64,000 nt of DNA. It comes from Ceratopteris richardii (lineage: Eukaryota; Streptophyta; Polypodiopsida; Polypodiales; Pteridaceae). The position numbers and the translations under genes are program-made. Below, piece by piece: positions 45,870 to 57,359 of this stretch (position 1 is the first letter of the stretch; every line of letters begins with the position of its first letter). The notes beneath the pieces are model-generated. The model was not told the origin of the DNA and made no database searches. It saw only the letters and a list, made by a program, of their open reading frames with translations. The stretch covers positions 139,334,248 to 139,398,247 of the forward strand of contig CM035423.1 in assembly GCA_020310875.1 (NCBI GenBank). Direction: 5' to 3'.

Positions 45870-46260
45870 CCCAAACCTGGAGAAGTCCACTTCTTAGGTT
45901 TAGATTGACTGCTTGGTCATAGATCCAATCCTGACCCAAGACGAGAGGTTCAGTGAGATCCTCATCTTGACACACTAGTACTTTAACGGTCATTGCCTCC
46001 TCGTGAATGTAGAGGGGAAGTTCCACCTCACCCATGCAAGGGGTTTCCACGCCTCCCAATCCTATGAGGTATGCTTCCAGAGGATGGACAGTTAACTGTA
46101 ACTCTTGACAGTAAGACAACTTAACAGCGCTAGTGGCAGCACCTGAGTCAATCAAGGCTCTTACAGTCCTTGTACTCTTTCCTTGTCCTATGTCTATGGT
46201 TATGAAAGGACGTCTATCAATTATTCTATTCGAGCTTGTTCCTGCAACTTCACACATGGC
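45870..46260 (-). other. Element C second retropepsin-like domain
   Basis: This is an aspartic protease fold within the Pol tail: beta strand RPFITIDIG, catalytic-type ALIDSGAATSAV, flap-like GLGGVETPCMGEVELPL, and LVLGQDWIYD at the second psi-loop position. The main protease of the same polyprotein is separate and intact (about 50640). Conservation with element B (18770-19040) suggests function, either proteolytic or as an inactive binding fold. Confidence 0.75.
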
Positions 46261-49200
46261 TATGGGAAATCCTTGGTCCGCAGAGTCATTCGCTTCAGGC
46301 TGATCTCTACCTTGCCTTCGTAATTTCATCCTTCTGATGCGTTCTAAAGCCTCTGCTTGAGCTTCTTCTCTAATTCTCTTTTCTTCCTCTTTGCGTTTCT
46401 TAGCAGTGTTGAGTCGGCTAAGCATTTCCTCCGTGAGGGGTTCCTGATACAACTTGACTCTGCAACCGCTAATATAATTTGGGAGAACATCACCCTCTAA
46501 TGTGGCCAATTGCACTGCTCCACTTGTGGAGATCCTATTGATGATCATAGGTCCGTAGCCTCTCTTTTCTAACTTCCTCGCGTGTTGTTTTAGTGTATAG
46601 ACTAAGACTAGATCTCCTGCTTTCAAACCCTTATCCTTTACGTGGGCATCAAAGTATGCCTTCTATCTCTTCTTGGCAGCATATATGCCTGCAGCAGCTC
46701 GCAGTCTTGTTTCTCCTAGTCGTTCAAGGTCAAAAATTCTAGAGGATAGCTCATGACCTGTCCATTCGTGCTCTTGTGCTACTCTCAATGTAGGGATCAG
46801 GAAGTCCAAGGGTAGCACAGCGTTTTGGCCGAATACCATCTGAAAGGGGGTGGCTTGGAGTACCGTTTTGTAGGCAACTCGGTATGCCCAAACAGCATGG
46901 TGTAGCTGTTTGTCCCAGTCAGAGCGTTTAGTGTTCACTAATTTTGTTAGCACATTGCACAAAATCTTATTAGTGCTCTCAGCTTGACCATTAGCTTGAG
47001 GGTGATAAGGGGCAGACTTCTTGTGTATTACCAAGAATTCTCGGAGTAGATTTTCAATCACTTCGTTCAAGAAATGAGTGCCTCTATCACTTACAAGCTC
47101 TATGGGTAGTCCATATCTCGTGAATACATTCTCAAACAAGAATTTGGCAGTTGTTTGAGCATCGTTCTTGGTTGTAGCTTTTACCTCTACCCACTTGGTG
47201 AGATAATTTGTTGCCACAATGATGTATTCCGCATGAGAGCCTTTCGCTGGGGGATTAATAGGACCTACGAAGTCTATTCCCCACTTAGAGAATGCACGTC
47301 CACCCATCATAGGTTTCAGTGGCATCTCATCTTTGCGTATAGGATACTGAGTCCTCTGACAGACATCACACCGTTTCACATAGGTATGTGCATCCATGTG
47401 AAGGGTAGGCCACCAGAAGCCCGCAAATAGTATTGCCTTGATTACCCGATCTGGTCCAAAGTGTCCTCCTGCTACACCTTGGTGAGCAGTCTCCAAGATT
47501 TTGAGATATTCACTTTCATGGACACATAACCTCAGGTAACCATCTTTACCGCGCTTATATAGATTATCACCTATGAGTGAATAATCCAGGGCTTCTTGTT
47601 CTAAACTCCTTTTCCTAGCTAGAGTCATGTCTGGGGGGAATGTGTTTGTCCGCAAGAATGATACTAGAGGTTCACTCCAATCTGGCACAATGGATACTTG
47701 ATAGAGAGTGGCATGTTCCACAGGTGGTTTAGTGCGACAGATTGGGCATTCCTTGCACAACTTTTGGACATCCGCTTCCATAGTTGGCCAGTGCACTCCG
47801 AATCTTTTTAGAGTCTGCAAAGTTCTTTGCTTTGAATGGTGTTGCTCTAACACACCTACATGTGCTAATTGCAACCATTTAGCGTACTCATCCTCTTCTA
47901 CGCAACAAGCCAAGATCCCTTGATCTGTGTGCTTGTACATGCTTCCGGCCATGATGTGATACTTTTGGGCTTTTACAACCTCTCTATTCCGTGTGTTTAC
48001 CACTGGATGGTTAGGCCCGTAGGTCAATACTGGTACCATTGGCTTGGCCCACTGCGGCACCACTTCCAAATTAAACAAGTAAGCATCAGGAAGGTCATCT
48101 GACACTCCTTGTGGGGCTTCTCCCGATGTGAGCCTAGAGAGATGATCGGCTCTCAAATGAGTCCTACCTTTCCTTACCACAACCTCAAAATCGTATTCCA
48201 TTAGCAAGAGAAACCATCTCACTAATCTTCCTGTATTGCATGGCTTGTTTACAAGATATAACAATGCCTGATGATCAGTAAAAAATTTAAACTTATTTGC
48301 AAGCAAATAGTGCCTAAATTTCTTGACTGCATATACCATGCCTAATCCTTCGCGCTCTGTTGTGGTGTAATTCCGTTCAGCCGCATTCAATTGTCTGCTG
48401 GCGTAGGCAATTGGAAGATCCATATTACCTTCACCAGTAGGTTGTGCAAGTACACATCCAATAGCATAATTGGATGCATCCACATGAACATGGAATGGCT
48501 TATTCCAATCTGGTGTGGTCAAGATTGGTGCTGAACACAATCTTCGTTTAAGCTCCTGGAAGGAATTCTCACATTCATCCGTCCACTCAAAGTTTGTCAG
48601 AAGTCCGTACATGGGCTTTGCAATGACAGCATACATGTGTATAAATCGTCGATAATAACCACAATGCCCCATGAAAGCTTGTACTTCCTTGACATTCTTT
48701 GGCCTAGGTAGCTCTGCTATGGCTCTCACTTTTTCTTCATCAGTAGATATGCCATTCTTTGACACTATGTGTCCTAGAATCTTGCCTTGCCTGACCATAA
48801 AAACGCACTTTTCTGGGTTTAGGCAGACTTGATATTCTCTACATTTGTCAAAGATTTGTCTGAGTTCAGGAATATGGGTTTGCCTAACGTTGGAATGAGC
48901 ACAAAGATCATCAACATAGACTTCTAAACTCTTCCTTAGGAACTCCTTAAACACATGGCACATCAGTCTCTGGAAGGTAGCTGGTGCGTTGGTAAGCCCA
49001 AATGGCATTACTCTAAAAGCAAAAATGCCCCATTCTGTGGCAAAGGCTGTCTTATGCTGATCCTCTAGAGCTATGGCTACTTGATTGTAGCCCGAAAATC
49101 CATCAAGGAAGCTGTACACTTCCTTTCCTGCCACTCTTTCTAAGAGATGCTCTGTGATGGGAAGCGGATAGTTATCTCGAATCGTGGCGGCATTAACCTT

Positions 49201-51602
49201 TTTCAAGTTAATGCACACACGCAACTTGCCATTCTTCTTGGGCACCACAACGATGGGGGATACCCACTCGGTGTGCTCAATTTCATAGATAAATCCGGCT
49301 TCGACCAGTCTATCTATCTCTTCCTTGATCTTAGCAGCATAGTTATCGTTATATGTATAAGGCTTTTGCTTGGAGGGTTTGGCATCTGAGGTCATGGGGA
49401 TGGTGTGTGAGCATATGTCAGGGTCAACACCTTTCAAATCCTTGTAACTCCAAGCGAATACATCTCTGTATTCTCTTAGCAAGGTAATCAATTCATGCTC
49501 TTCTTCCGTTGTTAGGTCATGACCTATGTACGTACATCTCTCCTCTCCTTCTTCTATGGCCACTACTATTTTCTTGGTGGTTTCTTTGTTATCATAGGCC
49601 TCTCCTGATTGTGCTTCTCGTTTAGGCATTCTTATCATGACTCTCCTGTCATCTATCTCATACTTCTTAAAATTTTCTGGGACCTCAAACAAAGATTCTT
49701 CCTCTTCTGGTAAGGCTTCTTTCTTTCTTCGTTTCTTTCCTTCTTCCTTCGAGGTCATATGTGTTGCTAATCTTACATCATTTGTAACCTCTCCATGCTT
49801 CTGAGGTTGAAATTCTACTTCATGGAAGTATTCTTCATCTGATGCAAATGGAGGGTCCATAATGATTGACTCTAGATCGGAGTCACTTGCATCCTCAAAT
49901 GCATCAGGGCTAGGTTCGCATTCTTCTAAAACTGCCTCTCCCATGATTGGCTCTATGGAGAAGACTGAAATATCATAGCCATCCTCATCACAGTGAGGTG
50001 TCCATTGTTCTTCATTGATGGCTACGTCCATTGTTGCTAAAATTTCTGCCCAGCCATGGGGTTCAAATTCCTCGTCTGGAAAAACTACAGGTGCATAGGC
50101 TGGGTCTTGAATGGGTCTATGGGTTTCGTTTGCACCTATTTCTCTGGCCTTTTCTCTCTTCTCTTCTTCTACTGCTACCTTGCACATCCATAAGTGAGTG
50201 TCTTCATGCATCCATGAGGATCCAGACCCTATGGAATGCACCGATTCTGTATCATCTTTGGCTCTATGGATGGGATTCCATTGGATAGGAGGGACATCTC
50301 TGTGAGAATAATCCTTGAGATTGACTTTGGTCGTAACATCCAAGTGTTGCAAATACAAGGAGTTGGTTCCCCAATCCTGTACCACTTGCAATTGTCGCAT
50401 AAATGGCCTTCCCAAAATCATCTCATAGGCATGAATTTTACTGAAGTCACAGATAGCAAAACTATGTTCAAACTCGACACCACAAGTGGTGAGAGTTATT
50501 CCTTCTAGCAATCCTAGGGGTCTCTCTATGTGGCCATCGGCCATCTGCAATTTCATTCTCGTCGGCCTGAGTGCTGGCTTGCCCCAACGCTTCCATAAGG
50601 AGGTGGTGGCAATTGCAACTCCTGCACCTGAGTCCAAAATTGCCTTCGTGGTGTAGTCCTGATAGGTGATGGGAAGGTAGGTGTTCCCTTCTTCACCTTC
50701 ACACATATCTCCTATCTTATCCAAGGGAATTTCTGGCACTGTCCTATGGGATCCTACCCGGGAATGAGGTTTTGCAACTTCAGTTACTCGACTGGCTGCA
50801 TATTTCCCCGCGTTTGGTCTATCCTCAGGCATTTCTTTCAAAGTGAGATTGCGCTGCACCTTGGTGTTCGTTACTACCTCCGTGTTCCTTGGTATGACTG
50901 AGTCGTCGTTCCTTACCATGACTGTGGGTGCTCTCATACACGTGGATTTTGCTTCCCATGGGCCTGTGAAGTGGGGTAACTCTTGTATGGAATTAGATTC
51001 AAAGTCCAATCTCTCGTGAGATTGAGTACTCTCATGTTCCCCGTAGATGGATGGGATGTCTTGTGGGAATTGGTCGTGTGCATCGTCCACAAGTTCAAAA
51101 GGAGGGGCGACCTCACTTTCGTTATCCCATTTGTCTTCTTGAATCTCTCGTAGGAAGTCTGGTGCAAACCGATTCATAGAAGAAGAAGTGTCTGGCTCCG
51201 TAGAATTAGGTACATATGCTACCTGGGAAGGAGGGCTTATCCTATCGTTGGCTCTTTCCTCGTTGTCATAGATAGCTGAAGCACAAGCTTCTTGGGGAGG
51301 ATTACTTATGCTATTACTTTTCCGCACAGGCTCATACGCTCTCTGGGAAGGAATGTGGGTTACCTGTGGAGGTACATAAGCTTTCGAGGGAGGCACCTGT
51401 GACCTTTGGGGAGGAAGATAGGCTCCTTGAGGAGGCACATGAGCTTCCTGAAGAGGCTGGCTTATCCGTTCTCTTGCCCTTTCCTTTTTTTGAGGGATAG
51501 GCTCCTTTTCTGGCTGTGCAGTTAGCCTCTCTAATCTTTCTAAGGAGGGGAAGTTGTCTGGTTCAGTGGAATTGGCTGCATAAACTTCCGATGGGGAATG
51601 GC

Positions 51603-54600
51603 TCAGGTTTTTGCTTGCTTTTTCTTTCTCCTGATTTTTTCTTCCTTGTCAGATCTGGCAATTATCCTTTCTAACTTTTCTAGGAATCCATCCAAGTGTA
51701 ATTGCGTCTTGGCTGAGCCCGAGTAATTGAAAAGGCGACTGGCTTCAAACATAGTCTGAGCCAATGCAACCATTTTTGCACACAGTTTGGTTCTTTCTAT
51801 CTCTAGGTCAGCTCTAGGATAGCACTTGTCATGATCCGTGACGTTTGGCCCTTCTTGGATTCTGGCCTGATATGCTTTAAGCATCATGTTTAGGTCTTCA
51901 GGAGTGGGATCTGCTAGAACTGATCCTACTCTAGGGGGTGGTGGGATTGGATGAGGCGGTGGGGAAGGTGGTGAGTCGGATGGAGATGGGAGTGGTGGAG
52001 GCGGGGTGATGTGAGAGGGAGTTTGAGCTGTGAGTTCAGTTATCCTCGCTTTGGTTTCTCTTATGCTTTCCTCAAGTTCACTCATCTTTTTAGCCCATTG
52101 TCTTTTCATTCTTTCCCGACTATCTTTCCATGCTCTAGTCCTTTTCTTTGTTATGCTCTCAGTTTCACTAGCCACTGAGTTCTTATCCTGGTTTGTCTCG
52201 TGGTTTTGCTGCAATGCCTGAGCTCTAGTGACTACCTGCACTGGTGCAGTGGAAGTGACGCTTCCAGAGGAATCTACAACCAAACCAATCACATTGATCG
52301 GAGTGATTTTTGGCATGTTATTGGGGTTCTTTGGGCAATCTCGTAAAAGATGCTCTTTCCCACAATCTTGGCAAAAACCTTGGATAGTCACTGACTGGGG
52401 TTGTGTAGGTGGGGTTAAGGGACAATCACGGATGAGATGATCTCCTTGGCATCTGTAGCACGGTCCTCTTGGGAATGGAGGTCTTACTTGCCTAGGTTGA
52501 GGCCTGGGGTTGGGGTTTGCATACATGACGTTCGTGTAATCTGACTCCCAACTAGGTTCACTTGGTTCCTCACTATAGTAAGACTCACCATGTTCTGGAG
52601 ACTGCATGTAGTAAGCCTGGGGACTATCGACATGTGTAGAATCAAAGCTATGGTCACTTGGGTCGTTTTCCGAGATCAATGGGGTTACTGGTACTATGGC
52701 CCTGTTCAGGTTTTCTTCTGCAACAGCATACTTTACTGGAATCACGTTAGCAGGGTTTGGGGGCTGTTGAGCTAGTACCGGTTGGGGTCTCTGTTGGGCC
52801 TGATATTGTGGTTGGTAGGTTTGTTGGGGTCTAGTATATTGTGGTTGTGGATTTTGGTTTTGGTATCTGCCTTGTTGGTAGGGCTGTGGGTAGGGTTGTC
52901 TAACTGCCTGCTTGTTGTATGGGCAATCTTGTGCGGTGTGATTAGTGTATCTTCGTTCTATGGTGCAGTACTGGCTACTAGGGTTTACTTGGGGTTGAGC
53001 CATAATGGGACAGACATTCGCCATATGGTCACCACCGCATGTATAGCATCTTTTCACAGGGGCAAACCTTGGGATTTGTTTGCTAGTTACACCTAATTTC
53101 TGAGCTACTTTTTCCGCGAGTTCCTCAATTGATGTAGATTGCGAGGAAGAGTGACTAGATGCACTATCTGAATCTTTGTAGATTTTGGAAAGCTCTAGTT
53201 CTTCCCCTAGGTTATCTTCAATGTCAATGCACATGCGTACACACTCTTCTATAGTCCTAGGGTCCTTCAGATACACATAGGATCTCAATTTCGTACTCAA
53301 CAATCCGTCAAGGAATAAGGCTACTTGTTTAGCAGATGTGGGTAGCTCCGAAATAGGGCACCTCTCAAGATATTGTCTAAATCTTCTTCCTGCAAGTCTC
53401 ACAGTCTCTTGGGGGGTCTGTTTGAAGCTGTGGATCAATGAGGAGGTATTGTGTCTTATGCCGCTCTTAGAGAACTCTACAATGAATGCCTCTAGGAGTT
53501 GGTCTATGCTCCTGAACTGATACTCATCTAATGGCTGAAACCATGTGAGTGCTGTGTTCCTAAGGGTTAGACCGAAGGCATTGTACTGCGTGAACAGATC
53601 TTCCACTTGTTCAGCTCTCAAGACTTGCTTGAACTCCGCCACATGATCATAGGGATCTCCTGTGCCGTCAAAGTAATTCTTCATGGACTTAACTAGCTGG
53701 GTGGGTCTCAAAGTTCTTGTGTGCTCTCTAGGCCTCGGCAGAGGGAATCCATCTACATTTCTTTGGTTCCTGTGGGCTCTATGCATCTCAGGTTCTACCC
53801 TATTCGTCTCTATTCTCGTTCTTTCTCTGCCCACTGGGTTGGCAAAACTTACTTCTGGTCTATCTCTACTTCTGTCTCTTTGCGTACCATGAGCTTGGGA
53901 AGTTCCCGCCCCAGGGTGACCATAGGATACATTTGATCTTGGTTGGGGAAAAATAAATTCACCCTTCCACGTGTAGGCATGCCTATCATTTTCTGTCACC
54001 ACGAAGATCCGTTCTGAAGCATGATCTAAATAGGTCACTCTGCCTGGGCTATCCGGATCCTTAAGCTCATAGATCATGATATTTCCTATGTCTGTTGGCT
54101 GATTAGACTTATACCTCCAAAAGGCTTCATCAGTTTCTCGATTGAGGAGCAACTCTATGCTCTTGTTGTCTTGGGGGACCCATTCAGGCGTGATAATCCT
54201 AGTGAGAACTGATTTACCTCGAGGGGTTCTAGGTTCCGCACCCATGTTCCCTTGCTCCAGGTCACCTAAGTCCGCTTCTGAGATTACATTCCCAAAGTCA
54301 TCGGTCCTATCAGGGTGACTAGTGACTACATATATAGTTCCTTCTTTGTCCAGGTATGCACCATTTTCAAACTTGACAGCTGGGTGTTCTAGTCCTATGG
54401 ATTGGTCAGGGTTTTTAATCTGGACCACAGATCTTCCTAGGCCGTCCTCATAGATGCTAGCACCTAATCGGTTGGTCCTAAGGTATTCCAGCTGTGTTTT
54501 GTAGGGGCCTTCTACCCTGTACAAATAAGGCACTCCTGAACTTCCCGTAGGTCTGTCCATGCCTTGAGACATTTCTGACTCACTGGTCTCAGAGCTAGGG

Positions 54601-54719
54601 TAGTATGAGTGGTGGCTCAACTGCTGGGCCCAAGACCTTGCAGTATGATTGACACTAGCCTCTGAAGACCTAAGGCTTTGTCTCTCCCTGGCTAGGTGTC
54701 GTCCTGATCGAAGGTTCAT
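51603..54719 (-). CDS. gag: Element C Gag (1038 residues)
   Basis: It starts MNLRSGRHLARERQ and is complete and uninterrupted. Residues about 1-330 are a long N-terminal region unlike short plant gypsy gags. The capsid domain is at about 345-470 (KNYFDGTGDPYDHVAEFKQ.., ..NTALTWFQPLD..). Zinc knuckles follow: CYTCGGDHMANVC (about 555), a degenerate CTIERRYTNHTAQDC, then, after a Gln/Pro/Tyr-rich stretch, CYRCQGDHLIRDC (about 751) and CQDCGKEHLLRDC (about 780). These have CX2CX3HX4C spacing, one residue shorter than the usual CX2CX4HX4C. A coiled, basic C-terminus with a Pro-rich insert ends KKKQAKT. The role is RNA packaging and particle assembly in the cytoplasm. It lies just upstream of pol, which is in the -1 frame. 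Confidence 0.92.
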   Translation of the reverse strand: MNLRSGRHLARERQSLRSSEASVNHTARSWAQQLSHHSYYPSSETSESEMSQGMDRPTGSSGVPYLYRVEGPYKTQLEYLRTNRLGASIYEDGLGRSVVQIKNPDQSIGLEHPAVKFENGAYLDKEGTIYVVTSHPDRTDDFGNVISEADLGDLEQGNMGAEPRTPRGKSVLTRIITPEWVPQDNKSIELLLNRETDEAFWRYKSNQPTDIGNIMIYELKDPDSPGRVTYLDHASERIFVVTENDRHAYTWKGEFIFPQPRSNVSYGHPGAGTSQAHGTQRDRSRDRPEVSFANPVGRERTRIETNRVEPEMHRAHRNQRNVDGFPLPRPREHTRTLRPTQLVKSMKNYFDGTGDPYDHVAEFKQVLRAEQVEDLFTQYNAFGLTLRNTALTWFQPLDEYQFRSIDQLLEAFIVEFSKSGIRHNTSSLIHSFKQTPQETVRLAGRRFRQYLERCPISELPTSAKQVALFLDGLLSTKLRSYVYLKDPRTIEECVRMCIDIEDNLGEELELSKIYKDSDSASSHSSSQSTSIEELAEKVAQKLGVTSKQIPRFAPVKRCYTCGGDHMANVCPIMAQPQVNPSSQYCTIERRYTNHTAQDCPYNKQAVRQPYPQPYQQGRYQNQNPQPQYTRPQQTYQPQYQAQQRPQPVLAQQPPNPANVIPVKYAVAEENLNRAIVPVTPLISENDPSDHSFDSTHVDSPQAYYMQSPEHGESYYSEEPSEPSWESDYTNVMYANPNPRPQPRQVRPPFPRGPCYRCQGDHLIRDCPLTPPTQPQSVTIQGFCQDCGKEHLLRDCPKNPNNMPKITPINVIGLVVDSSGSVTSTAPVQVVTRAQALQQNHETNQDKNSVASETESITKKRTRAWKDSRERMKRQWAKKMSELEESIRETKARITELTAQTPSHITPPPPLPSPSDSPPSPPPHPIPPPPRVGSVLADPTPEDLNMMLKAYQARIQEGPNVTDHDKCYPRADLEIERTKLCAKMVALAQTMFEASRLFNYSGSAKTQLHLDGFLEKLERIIARSDKEEKIRRKKKQAKT

Positions 54720-55630
54720 ATGCCTAACCGATTATCCCAATTTTTCCCGAGTACAACCTCGTTGCCAATCACTTGGTACCAGTCACTTGATTCTTTTTAG
54801 TTAATTATTGTGTTTATGGTCTTGTCTGATATCACGTCGTCAGGAACACTTGAATGTTCTTCGTATTTTAGGTTGATCGTTCCACGTTAGATTCTTTTCC
54901 TTTAGGTTATCGACAGTACAGAGATTATGTTTTTAACTTGAACTTGAGTTTTTAGGTTGTCTTCAACTTGATAGCTGCCTATCGTCGCCCTGGCTTACTC
55001 CTATCTCTACTCGTTCTTAGCTTGAGCTAGGAAATGACAGAGGGAGTTGAGAATAATCCAACCTTACTTGTTGATCCCTTGCTTTATGGTGCTCAAGAAC
55101 CCGGTTCTCAAGCTTGCAAAGAAACCTTGCTTTGTACGCTCTCAGTTGCTCTCAATGGACCTATAAAAGATCCACGGTTAGCTCAATGCTTATATTCAAA
55201 GGACAAAACCAACCACTTTCATTCATGTGACACAAACACACATTTGCATTGTGACTTTTAGGAAAATAATTCTAAAGACCCATGACTTTGATCCCCCTGG
55301 GTATGGTCAACTTCAAAATACCCTCTCTGAAAATCAATGCATTATCTTTATAAAAAACAGTTGAGGGCGTGTAGTATATGCCACGAGCTTTCCAACAAGC
55401 CCAAGAGCTCAAAAATTGGATTTCATATGAAAAAGTTAGGACTGTTCAGGGTTTAGGGAGTTAAATCAGGATTCAATACAAGCTAACAGTCGAACAGGAA
55501 TACCCGAGTAGCTTGTGGCACGGCCTAACAATGCAATACTACACCCTAGAGTTTGTCCCACACTCAATCAAAATTTAGACCAATCACTTTGCCTTAAAAA
55601 TTTGACCTAATTTGCCCTTCTAACGCGTCT
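54720..55630 (-). other. Element C leader, gag-proximal part
   Basis: Untranslated leader before the gag ATG. No ORF with coding character and no repeat recognised in these 900 bases. Confidence 0.6.
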
Positions 55631-56262
55631 GCAAAGTCTGTCGGTCGCGATTGACAGGTCAGTCGTGATCGACGTGTCGATCGCGATTGACAGGTCCGTC
55701 GTGGCTGTCAGTTGCGATTGACTGGTCAGTCGCGATTGACACGTGGCCGAAAAGTTAATCAATCGTGGTCAAAGCGTCGTTGACTCTGTCGGTCGCGATT
55801 GATGAGTCGATCGCGATTGACAGGTCGGTCGCGAGGGTCTGTCGATCGTGGTCAAAGCGTCGTTGACTCTGTCGGTCGCGATTGATGAGTCGATCGCGAT
55901 TGACAGGTCGGTCGCGAGGGTCTGTCGATCGTGGTCAAACAGTCGTTGACTGTGTCGGTCGCGATGGACAGAGCCGTCGTGGTCTGTCCGTCGTGGTCAA
56001 ACAGTCGTTGACTGTGTCGGTCGCGATTGACAGAGCCGTCGTGGGCTGTCGGTCGCGATTGACGTGTCGATCGCGATTGACAGATCTGTCCGTCGTGGTT
56101 TGTCGATCGCGATTGACAGAGCGATCGCGATTGACAGAATTCTGTGGAATTTCAAAAAACTAAACACATTTTTGGGAAGCTCTAGGCTTGTAGGTCATGG
56201 ATATGCACTTTGTTTAGCAATTAGAGCAATTTTTCTGTCGGTCGCGATTGACAGAGCTCGGC
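55631..56262. repeat. Element C leader: TCGCGATTGACAG repeat cluster
   Basis: About 20-25 imperfect copies of (T/G)CG(A/G)TCGCGATTGACAG and variants (GTCGTGGTCAAACAGTCGTTGACT) occur. A larger unit of about 78 bp is repeated around 55780-55935. Many copies contain the palindrome ATCGCGAT. It lies in the untranslated leader between primer site and gag. Confidence 0.85.
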
Positions 56263-56612
56263 GACACACAGACAGTTACACAGATTTCCATACCTGTGCA
56301 GGGTGCTGGGGATGATGATGTGGCCTGTACCTGCAGAATACTCACAAAACATGCAAAAAAACAGCACATGCAAATTCGCTCTCTCGCTCTCTCTCACAAG
56401 TGAAATGAGGGAAATGAGGTGGAGATGGGAATATAGTCAAAAAACTGAAATTTTCGCGATGATGGAGATGGACGTGGGAGATGGTGATGATGATGATGGT
56501 GATGAAGATGGTGAAGAAGGTAAAAGAAAATCGATGAGAGTGAAGAAAATACCTACAACTCCAACGCGTCAACTCTACGTCTTACCATCACACGCTCGTC
56601 CTCAAAGCTCGG

Positions 56613-56630
56613 TCCCCGGCAACGGCGCCA
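56613..56630 (-). other. Element C primer binding site (tRNA-Asp)
   Basis: The minus strand TGGCGCCGTTGCCGGGGA lies eight bases inside the 5' LTR and is complementary to the 3' end of plant tRNA-Asp(GTC), as in many plant Athila/Tat-type gypsy elements. The leader between it and the repeat cluster (56263-56612) shows GATGGT-type simple repeats and no gene. Confidence 0.85.
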
Positions 56631-56638
56631 AAATTTGG

Positions 56639-57354
56639 TGTAGCTCAGTGATGAGTAGCACCTCCTTTAATGTCAATCCGGGAAGACGTGAGGATGGTAT
56701 GAAGACCTCGAGCAAGTGGCGGCACAAGTGCGTGAGTGAGAAGCACACAAGCATGCACACACATACACACACACGCGCACACACGGCAAGACAGAGAGAG
56801 AGAATCAATGGAGTTCTTTAGATTACTTTCAAAAGCTCTTACAAGTTTGTTTCAATTACAATCTAGCCTCAAAAATGAGCTCTCTAGCTCCTTTTATAGT
56901 TTTTGACTAGCTTTTGGCCCTGTCCAGACCTAGTGTCCGGCCTAGTTAAAAATTAGGTTCCAGGGCTTATTTGGGGGCTCAAACGAGATCTAAAAATTAT
57001 GAAAATTGGTACGCAACTACTTCTAAGGCTCCTCAAGCTCAAGGACTCCTTGGCTTGCACAAAATGGAGCTACAAAAATGTGAAATGAGATTTACAATGA
57101 TTATTAGTGATAAAAATCACTGTTGTTGTAGGGATTTCTTCTAGTGATCTGCCATACATATCTTCAAGCTCCCTACTTGCTCTTCTTCCCTGCATGTCCA
57201 TCTCTCTGATTTGCATTAATGTCTTGAAAAAATATTGGCCTACTTGCCAGATCTTCTTTGACTGCCCTGTTTGCTCGTGTTGTCCCTTCGCTCTGACTCC
57301 CTTCTTTGACTTTCACGTCTTGTAGTTCCTGATGTACCAAGGCTACTGCCAACA
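56639..57354 (-). repeat. 5' LTR of element C
   Basis: TGTAGCTCAG..GCCAACA on the plus strand, 716 bp. The CTATAAAAG box at 56891-56899 is in position to promote minus-strand transcription. It also contains an ACACACAC tract. Confidence 0.94.
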
Positions 57355-57359
57355 GTGAG

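Larger units (their letters stand above)
45094..51438 (-). pseudogene. pol: Element C Pol polyprotein with extra domains, one TAG
   Basis: One frame, about 2115 codons, has a single TAG at 46663-46665 where B has Gln in AAKRRQKAYYDAH. Order: Pro-rich linker with PPQ repeats; protease AILDSGAGVAIA (about 50640) and ILGRPFMRQLQVVQDWG; RT with SFLDGFSGYNQVAIA and VYVDDLCAHS (about 48910); RNase H with VDASNYAIGCVLAQ; two H2C2 modules (HVGVLEQHH..CKECPIC about 47740-47850; HQGVAGGHF..CDVCQ about 47360-47490); integrase core with D in GIDFVGPI, D in VSDRGTHF and E in GQAESTNK; C-terminal YISGCRVK. After the TAG: second retropepsin RALIDSGAATSAV (about 46150) to LVLGQDWI (about 45925), then five W-x-P/R-K/R motifs. 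The frame is -1 relative to gag and is open across the gag stop; 51438 is only the first GTG. Confidence 0.88.
40255..57354 (-). mobile_element. Ty3/gypsy element C, 17.1 kb, near intact
   Basis: LTRs of 716 bp (40255-40970, 56639-57354) run TGTAGCTCAG..GCCAACA with very few differences; the TSD is GTGAG. On the minus strand the order is LTR - tRNA-Asp primer site - leader repeats - gag - pol with second protease - ORF4 - polypurine tract - LTR. The size is large for plant gypsy elements and is explained by the additional Pol tail and ORF4. It inserted in the RNase H end of copia element D. Confidence 0.96.

Noticed and set aside
55882..56163. Arg/Ser/Asp-rich frame
   Set aside because: It is a translation of the leader repeat cluster, open because the repeat lacks stops.
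56303..56821. 172-codon plus-strand frame
   Set aside because: It spans the primer site and 5' LTR of element C, is low complexity, and shows no domain.
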